From Vitellaria paradoxa (taxonomy: Eukaryota; Streptophyta; Magnoliopsida; Ericales; Sapotaceae), in contig CM034238.1 in the NCBI GenBank assembly GCA_019916065.1, positions 30,243,246 through 30,307,245 on the forward strand: a stretch of DNA of 64,000 nt, given 5' to 3'. Under the pieces are notes generated by a model that was given only the letters and a program-made list of their open reading frames with translations, had not been told where the DNA came from and searched no databases. The position numbers and the translations under genes were made by a program. Shown piece by piece: positions 56,653-64,000 of the stretch. Every line of letters begins with the position of its first letter. Position 1 is the stretch's first letter.

Positions 56653-58894
56653 TGATCACCCCTAAAAATATAACTAATTTAACCTTAAAGTGTAAGAATG
56701 TGCAGTATAGTTTTAACTCCGTGAGAATGAGATCGTATACACAAAGAATCAAATAAAGTAGGTTTAAAGTTATATTTAAGTTAAATTATCTAATACTCAA
56801 TTATGAAGTGATGAGAATTTTCAGGTTAGGGGTTTAAACAAGTTAACCAATTAATAAACTAGTAATGAACATTCAATTAAATATGAAAGCTAATAAAAAT
56901 AACAATTAAGAATATTAAAAATAGCGAGCAAATTAAATAACAATTAAAACAACGTCTAAATTTTGAATATCAAAGATTAATGAGAATGAATCTTGATCTA
57001 ACCTGTAAATCAGGGTAAATTAATGCACTAATTCATGATTCAACATGCTTTTATCTTAGGATGCACGAAAAACTAGAACAACTCGAAAATCGAACTAATT
57101 TGATCACTTTGGTTCGAGTTGGTTCGAGTTTATATCATTTTCAGTTCGGTTCTGGGTCAAAAATTTAACAAACTGATATTTTTAGTTAATTTCTCGAGTT
57201 AGTAGCTTCTCAAACCGAACCACAAATAAACCAACCCAGACCAATCCGAAACTAACCTAAAAATATATTTTATATACATATATAGGTTCCTCTTTTTCTC
57301 CATTTCTGTTCTATCTTTTGAAAGTAGTTTTTGTTTTTTCTTTTTTTTTTTTGTTTTTTTTTTCACACTAGAAAATATAGATAGTTGCATAGTAATTTGT
57401 AAGAGTATAACAGGCCTTCCGTAAAGTCAAGAAGTAACCAAAAAAGGAAGAAACTGTAACTCATATCTGCTAGCTGTAACTGCAAATAAGGACTTTGGTT
57501 GAGGTTGTGGTTGCAGTTGATTAAAAGGAAAACTCACAAATTTCTTACAACATTAAAGAATAGAAATTGCATTTGATCATATCATTAATATCCAATAAAA
57601 TTTGAAGTGATTTTAGAAATATAATTGAATGTGAATGTACATCAAGTGGGACAGAGGAAGGAAAGAGAAGGGCATGTAGCAATAAGTAGTCTAGCCAATG
57701 CTTTTGTCAGTCAAGTTCGCAACTCCAGCCATTGAAGTGCATGCTTTCTAATTCCCATGATCCGATCCGACCCAACTTGGCCTGAGTTAGTCTAAACCAA
57801 AATTTGAACCGATTCAATTAGATATTTTCGGTTCGGTTTGGTTCAGTTCCAATTTAAAGTCAGTTCGATTTTGGGTTATATATAAACTAAAGCCGATCTG
57901 ACCCATGAACACCCTTACTTTTATCTCAATTTAGATTTCACGTGTAAGGAAAAATATACTGGTAAATATTTTCTTCAAAAACTTTTTTGAATTCCAAAAC
58001 ACAATTTTCAAATCTCGTCTAGAATTAGAAAATCGAAAGATATTATAATATAATTATTTTTGGTTCAAATATGATTTATTCAATTCAAAATTATTGAGAA
58101 ATTAAAATCAAGAATTTGTTTCAATAATCTCAGAAAATATGAACAAATAAAATTTGTTTTCGAAAGTTATTGATACTAAATAAATGGAAATCCGAAGCTA
58201 TGAATTAGTACATACAAGTTTTCACGTTGCATGCATTGATCTAGGCACAACTCATCTTTTATAGTGATTCACTCATCATTAATGGGTTAAATCAAGAATA
58301 TAAATTTAGCCTAGTATGAAATAAGAATAAAATAGTAAAGAATAAGAAAGAATAAAAAGAAAACAAACTCCATTAACAATAGTACAATGAACTTATAATA
58401 TCTTGAAACATTCACAAACTAGAATCCATAAAATGATGAAATAAAGTTCTCTGAACTAACCTCAAACTTTCAAACCTATTTCCAGAAAAACATTCCGAAA
58501 AGTGTAGGGCTACAATACAATCCCAAAAAATTGTATTTATAGGCAAAACATAAGACCTAAACCTAAATTTTTCGTCTAGAACAACTGGGGTTGTCCGGAC
58601 AGCTCGACAAGGTATCTGGACAGCACAGAAATTTTAACTTTTGCTTTGTCTTTATCTCTATTTGCCCAACTACTGCCTTCCTGCTATCTGTATAGAATGA
58701 TGAAGTGTCCAGATAGTAAGGATTCTTTTCTCATCCTCATCATCACTGATTTCAATAATTTGTGGGGTTTTCTGCCCATTGGAAACAAATTCATATTAAA
58801 CATTAAAAATAACTAAATCTCTCATAATTAATTAACAAATGCATAAATTAAGGTCTAAATTAAAACTTGCAAATACACTTTTCAAGTGTAATCA
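56653..58894 (-). mobile_element. Solo LTR of the Athila type, enlarged by an hAT-like insertion
   Basis: The plus strand starts TGATCACCCC and ends CAAGTGTAATCA, like the LTRs at 3467 and 9728, with shared inner phrases (agtgtaag-a-gtgcagtatagtttta near the start, gattcactcatcattaatgggtt near 58266). The gaaag duplication is perfect. It is 2242 bp long, 1372 bp after removing the 57057-57917 insertion and its duplication. No internal domain remains. Confidence 0.88.
57057..57917. mobile_element. hAT-like non-autonomous DNA transposon (861 bp)
   Basis: It interrupts the LTR. It is flanked by ttttatct (8 bp; 9 bp with the preceding c) at 57049-57056 and 57919-57926. The ends TAGGATGCAC and AACACCCTTA are imperfect inverted termini of the hAT type (TAGGGGTGT-like). 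Sub-terminal ggttcggtt/ggttcgagt repeats occur near both ends. No transposase frame. Confidence 0.7.
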
Positions 58895-58899
58895 GAAAG

Positions 58900-60437
58900 T
58901 TTTTTCCTATTTAGGTTCTTCTAATTTTTCCAAGGCTTTTAACCAACTTAGAACTTTTCCTTATAATGTTCCTGTTACATAGTTTATAAATCTTTTCCTA
59001 TCATGTATTTTGTAATAAATTATCACTTTGGACGTATTTGTACTCATTTTTCTATAGTATTTTTATAATCTCTGTGATATACAAGATTTAAGTTCAAATA
59101 TATCTCATTTGCGACTACATTAAGTTTATCTACATTTTCTCTTCAAAAGGATTGGATTTATTTTTTATTTTTTTCACATAATTAAACCTCTTTAGAACTA
59201 GAGTTACTTTCTTTTTTTACATAAATATTTCAAAAATATTTCTTTTTTCAAAAGTTGGTTTAGTTTTTGAATCATTATCTAAGTGATCCTTTTTTTTTTT
59301 TTAACTTTTCTCTTTTCTAATGTTTTATCTAAATTAATAGTTTTTTGTAGTTTTTTTTTTCCTAACTCTTCATCTAATTCTAGATCAACTTTCAGACTTA
59401 GATTCAGATTTAGAATCATTGTTGTTAGATTTTTTTCGTCTAAATCAATGCCACCCACTATGCATGTTGCGTAGTATTAGTCATATAAATTTTTAGAATT
59501 GAATCCAAGAAGAAAACATTAATAGTTTTTAATAAATTTCCAAATGTTGATTGTAGAGAGTTTGTACTTGATTTAATGATTTATTGCTCTCCTTCTTTTA
59601 TATCATTTTCATTCCGTATCTAAATCTCTAATATTTGATATTGCTTTTTAGCTTGAAAATCTTTATAAATTTTTCTTCAGTAATTTTTGTTACTACTAAA
59701 ATTTTATCAAATCCCTTCTTTTTTTTTCTCTTTTTTGTGTAAGGTTGGGATCTTATCAGCTTCTTTTGTTTGAAGAGTGAAGTTTCACTTGAATAATCTT
59801 AGTTGACTGTTTATTCTAGCAAATCTTTTACATTTGCTGATAGATCTATATTATTTATTTTATTTTCTATTTTATTTATATTACTTATAATCTCAAATGC
59901 ACTCTATTAGAAAATTTAAAATTCTAATTTGTTTTTTCCTTTTTCAAGGAACGTGAACTTAATATTCAAATGTTTCTTTTCTATTTTCTTTTGCACATAA
60001 AAATCCTTCATAATTAATACTACTAGCTATTTTTAATTGTTTATCATTCAATGATCTCACTCATATGCTCATATTTGACCTTGTATAGTCTTAACAACGT
60101 CTAACATCAACTTTAAGATAGATTAAGGTTGGTCTAATCTTTTACATTTATGATTTCTTCACTTGAAAATAACTTTTAGTATGGATATATATGTAAGAAA
60201 AAGAAAATTATAAAGTCAAACTCACGATTGTTACCTAAGGTAGATGGCCTATTACAAAAAGATGTAAGTGTAATGTTTTCAAATATGGAATGAAAATATA
60301 TATATATTACTCTTTTCTTCTAATTAGCTCTTCAAATCTAATATACTAATTAATAACCACATTACAGTGGTTATATTTTTTTTTTAATAACTAGCTAGCT
60401 AGTCACTCATGTTTGTTGCCCCTTAACTTTGCATTAC
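58900..60437. other. T-rich intergenic stretch
   Basis: No gene seen. Strong T-over-A bias on the plus strand. I checked the minus strand for degraded caulimovirid or transposon protein blocks and found none I can name. Confidence 0.4.

Positions 60438-60485
<48 letters not shown>
60438..60485. repeat. (ATT)n microsatellite, left part
   Basis: About 16 uninterrupted att units, ending in the target duplication attat (60481-60485) of the following LTR. Confidence 0.95.
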
Positions 60486-60486
<1 letters not shown>

Positions 60487-63135
60487 GTCACGCCCTGGAT
60501 CTCGTGACCTGAGTGTGAGTGAGAAACACACACAACATGCACTAACATAACTAATCTCATGATCAGAGCAACGCAACGTAAGCTAGTGAGCCCGAGACAT
60601 AAAATAGGATAATATAAGTTTAACCTTGACTATTGCCTGGTCACATACTCCATACACCATTCCCAAATTACACAACTTAGGCCTTATGGCCATTACAACC
60701 AAATTGAATAAATCTAGCAGTGTACAATGTCACAATTCCAAAAGAAATTAAACTAAAAGATCAAGAGCTTTGCTAAGCTTGGTTGGGCTCATGCATAACC
60801 TCCTAGTCCCACCCCATTAGCCCATCTGAATGTTATTGCCTGTACCTGCATCAAAATCTGTAGAGACATGAGCGCGGGTCCACTTCTGCCCATGATGTCT
60901 CAATCAAACATATATGGTATGCAGTCTAACCATGCAATGCATCTCAAGTAAGGTTAGCCATTTCAACATTTCCTAGAGTCATAACATTTCATTAATATAG
61001 CCATGTCAAAATAAGTGGAAACATAAGTTCATTCAACAATGCCAAAGTTTAAGATTTTAAATTTTGGTTAATGTTTATGTTTTGCAATTCAAACTCCAAT
61101 TCCATTCACAATTCAACACCACTTTATCATTTGAATAATATTCAAGCAAGTAAACGTATTCACATCATCATCTATTCATCATCACATAGCACAACCACAA
61201 TCAAACAAATCATCGGGGGATGGGTGCATACACACTATCGTCTTTTATGGGTCAATACCCAACGGAAACGATAAACCGACATCATCGTTTAGGATCGCTG
61301 TCCAGGGCCACGAGAAGCCAAAACACACACAATGTTGTGGGCTACTAACCCACTGGCATTGACACCAAACCCTGCATAGGTTCCGAGACTTTCAACCCGA
61401 GGGTACTCTCTAAACCCTTCCTATTTCCGCACCCCACCACGGCCCCCAGCACACACAAACAATCATTTATCCCATAACATTCATCATTCATAGGTTCACA
61501 TTCAACCTCATAAACTTTCCCACAACATATTTCCACATTTTGGTTCATCCCACAATTCATCACATAACAACACTGATCAAGCATCGTTGAATATTCAACA
61601 TCCTTCATTATTATGAACATGAGTTCCTTTGTCAAGTCACATTTCACTTAATCAATCACAAGTTCATACACTTCAATATTTAGTTTACATCAAGGCATAT
61701 TCACAATTCTATTCAATTGAGACTCTTACTTCAAAGTAGACTTCCAATTCATGCAATTCAAGGTGACTTTCACTTGCCCCTTTCAAGTTAAATCTCACAA
61801 GCTTAAGTTAAACACTCCTTACTCACTTTTAAAATCTCGTTTCCCTTTTAAAATCCATGTAATTAATCAATTAAAAGTTTCATATAAAAACAATTTACCA
61901 ATTCTTCCATATGCCCAAAGTAGAAGGCTAAACTAAACAATGTCAGAAAAGTGACATAGGCTCAGTAGGTGCCCAAGCTGACACTCAGCCGTGCGCCCAA
62001 GGGGCTTGGGCACCCATGCCTTAGTTTCTTGGGCGCCCAAGGGCTTGGGTGCCCGACTGTGTCCCCCTTGTGCGCCCACAGCCTGGGCTAAGTTTCGGGT
62101 TTCATGCCATGTTTTCTAGTTTCATGGTTTTTCACCCTTGGGACCTCAAATTGACCAAGTTAATGTAAAAGTACCTCAAGTTTCAAGTTTCTAACATCAA
62201 CACAAGGTTCTTAGGCTTCAAACAAAAATAAAAAATTTGAGTTTTCATCAACCACAAGTCAAGTTATGGATCAAAACACTACTTTCTCTCTCTCAACCAA
62301 TACATATATATAGACATGTGAATAACTCCCATTTACTTCCATACATGAAACCAACACTTAAAGAGGGTTTTCTAATGGTAATCTACTCCTTGTTACACAA
62401 CACAAATGTAAGAATGAGGCATTAAATCCCTACCTCAAGTGGTAAAAAGATAGATCAACAAGAAGGTGTCTTGAGCTTCCAAACCCTCAAACTTTGATGG
62501 CCTCTATCTTCTCCCTCCTTGATCAAAACTGAAAATAAATGACATAGGAAGGTTTCTTAGGGTTCTAATTTCAATTTTACAAAAGGAATTTGAGTTCTAT
62601 GAAGATTTGGAAGACTTACCTTTGAATCTCCACCCGGTTCCTCGTTTGTTCTTCCTTTGCTCTTCCTTTGCTTCTCACCCGAATTCTCTCTTCTTCAAAG
62701 CCACTTCTCTCTCTCTCTTTTGCATCAAATCAACCAAATATATATATATAATAATATTTTAAACCCCCAAATAGTGATTCTCAGGTCTCCCCCTCACCCC
62801 TAGCTAGGTATTGGTGTTAATAGGGCAAGGCTCGGCTGGAAAATGCAGAAAAATACTTATCTGTCAAAACCACTATGCCTTGGGCGCCCAAGCTCTTGTT
62901 AGGTAGGCACCCAAGACCTTGGGCGCACAAGCTTCTCTTAGGTGGACGCCTTAGGTCCCCCCCAATTTTCCAGCACTTGGTCAAAATGTCACATTTGACT
63001 GCATAACCCATTTCCTTCAAAGTTCTCAACTCCAAAACACCATAAATGATCCATATCACTAAATTAACATATCTTGACTTCCAAAATACATCAAAAATCA
63101 TATACTCATATTAAGACAAAGTCTGGGGTATTACA
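60486..63135 (-). mobile_element. Solo LTR of the second Ty3 family (2650 bp)
   Basis: The plus strand starts TGTCACGCCCTGG and ends GTCTGGGGTATTACA, the reverse of the LTR ends of the plus-strand element at 7472-18006. It is flanked by attat (60481-60485 and 63136-63140), although in an ATT microsatellite this match is partly forced. Full length, no internal domain. GC-rich dyad clusters lie at about 61960-62090 and 62870-62970. It closely matches 5020-7471. ORFs inside (for example 61345-61647 minus) have no recognisable content. Confidence 0.92.
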
Positions 63136-63171
<36 letters not shown>

Positions 63172-63172
63172 T
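63136..63172. repeat. (ATT)n microsatellite, right part
   Basis: Continuation of the tract at 60438-60485 after the inserted LTR. Confidence 0.95.
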
Positions 63173-64000
63173 GAGTATTTGAATTAAACTATGTATGTTC
63201 TACCCGTCGATGGACTTAGATGGGAGGGGGAGGGGAGGTGCAAGTCACCTCCCTCAATTTTGGATACGAAATTACCAAAATGCCCTTAACAAATTAACTT
63301 TATTAAAAAATAAATTAATTTAATATTGATGTATTTTGGTTTTGTTAAAAAATTAAAATTAATTTAAAAATATTTACATAAAAGTAATTTACAAGAATCA
63401 AACACAAGTATTTTTTATGAAATAAAGTATATTTTTTACTACACTAATGAATACCTTTAAGCATAATATCAATAAAAATATAACATGATAAATTCTATAA
63501 ACAATAAAATTTAATAATTATTATTATTATTTTATTTTATTTTATTTCTTTATTTTTTTGTAGTATGAGACATGCCTAGTAAATCTTAGTAGTTCTTTAA
63601 AGAGTCATTAAATTAATGAAATGTGAAAAATATATTAACAGATTTATTGTTTAAGGATAATTTTCTCTTTTCCTAAAAGTAATATCGTTTCGCTCCTACT
63701 CTTAATTATGCCATAGTTCGTTATTCTCTTTTTTAGTACTCGATGTTCCCCTAGTAAAAATTATAGATCTGCCTCTAGTTCTACCACTAGATTTTTTTCC
63801 TAAATATGCGTGTCTTTTTTTTTTTGGTTTGTAGATATAATAATTGCGTTAGGCGATAATATAGGGGTTTTAAGGTACTGCAGTGAAAAATTAAGAGTTG
63901 AGATTTGTTTAGTTCCAATTTAATTTAATTAAAATTATTTTCAAAATAAAAATAAAAGTTAAAATGTTTTGATTGGACCACAATCAATGTAAATGTGAAA
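63173..64000. other. AT-rich end stretch with dispersed repeat copy 2
   Basis: 63210-63650 shares ordered blocks with 46220-46640. After that, gatctgcctctag at 63767 is a phrase often seen at plant repeat ends. No gene seen. Confidence 0.45.

Noticed and set aside
55900..60200. Possible degraded endogenous caulimovirid, suggested by strong T/A strand asymmetry
   Set aside because: Minus-strand translations gave only short Lys-rich pieces with frequent stops and no RT, movement-protein or coat motif.
61345..61647. Cys-rich 100-codon minus-strand ORF
   Set aside because: It lies wholly within the solo LTR and is not kept in the matching LTR at 5020-7471; no known motif.

Overview
The window looks like intergenic DNA from a flowering plant nuclear genome, most likely a eudicot: AT-rich, packed with nested retrotransposons, and holding one intact-looking host gene. 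That gene is an intronless zinc-finger homeodomain (ZF-HD) transcription factor at 43797-44423 on the minus strand. I cannot fix the species.

Left part (1-18.0 kb) is a nest of Ty3/gypsy elements. An Athila-like element (1-5019, minus, cut by the window edge) sits in a minus-strand LTR of a second family (5020-7471). That LTR in turn sits in the 5' LTR of a plus-strand Ty3 element (7472-18006). A solo Athila-type LTR (9728-11303, duplication aggtt) splits the gag of the same plus-strand element. An older relative of the second LTR family is visible at about 18.0-18.6 kb.

Middle part (18.6-44.5 kb) holds the most unusual structure. A stretch including the ZF-HD gene and its 3' flank exists twice as a large imperfect inverted repeat: arms about 36.6-39.2 and 40.06-43.6 kb, spacer about 0.85 kb. 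The right copy carries the intact gene. The left copy is a wreck that can be pieced together: promoter and first codons at 21.18-21.36 kb (plus), codons 12-77 at 32.89-33.14 kb (minus), 3' flank from 36.6 kb (plus). A Ty1/copia element inserted in its codon 12 region. A 3.7-kb inversion then flipped part of the copia together with part of the gene, and about 10 kb of further LTR, SINE and inverted-repeat elements landed between the copia LTR and the copia gag.

Right part (44.5-64 kb) is AT-rich DNA with a complete L1-type LINE (49809-54935, minus, target duplication of 13-15 bp, three coding lesions) and an Athila-type solo LTR (56653-58894, duplication gaaag) that carries an hAT-like insertion. 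It also has a solo LTR of the second Ty3 family (60486-63135, duplication attat) inside an (ATT)n microsatellite, an RNase H relic of another LINE, and several dispersed repeats.

The window holds no prokaryote-type operon, CRISPR array or defence system. Only the ZF-HD gene looks like a working host gene. The coding stretches in the elements are broken by stops, frameshifts or deletions, apart from short intact fragments.
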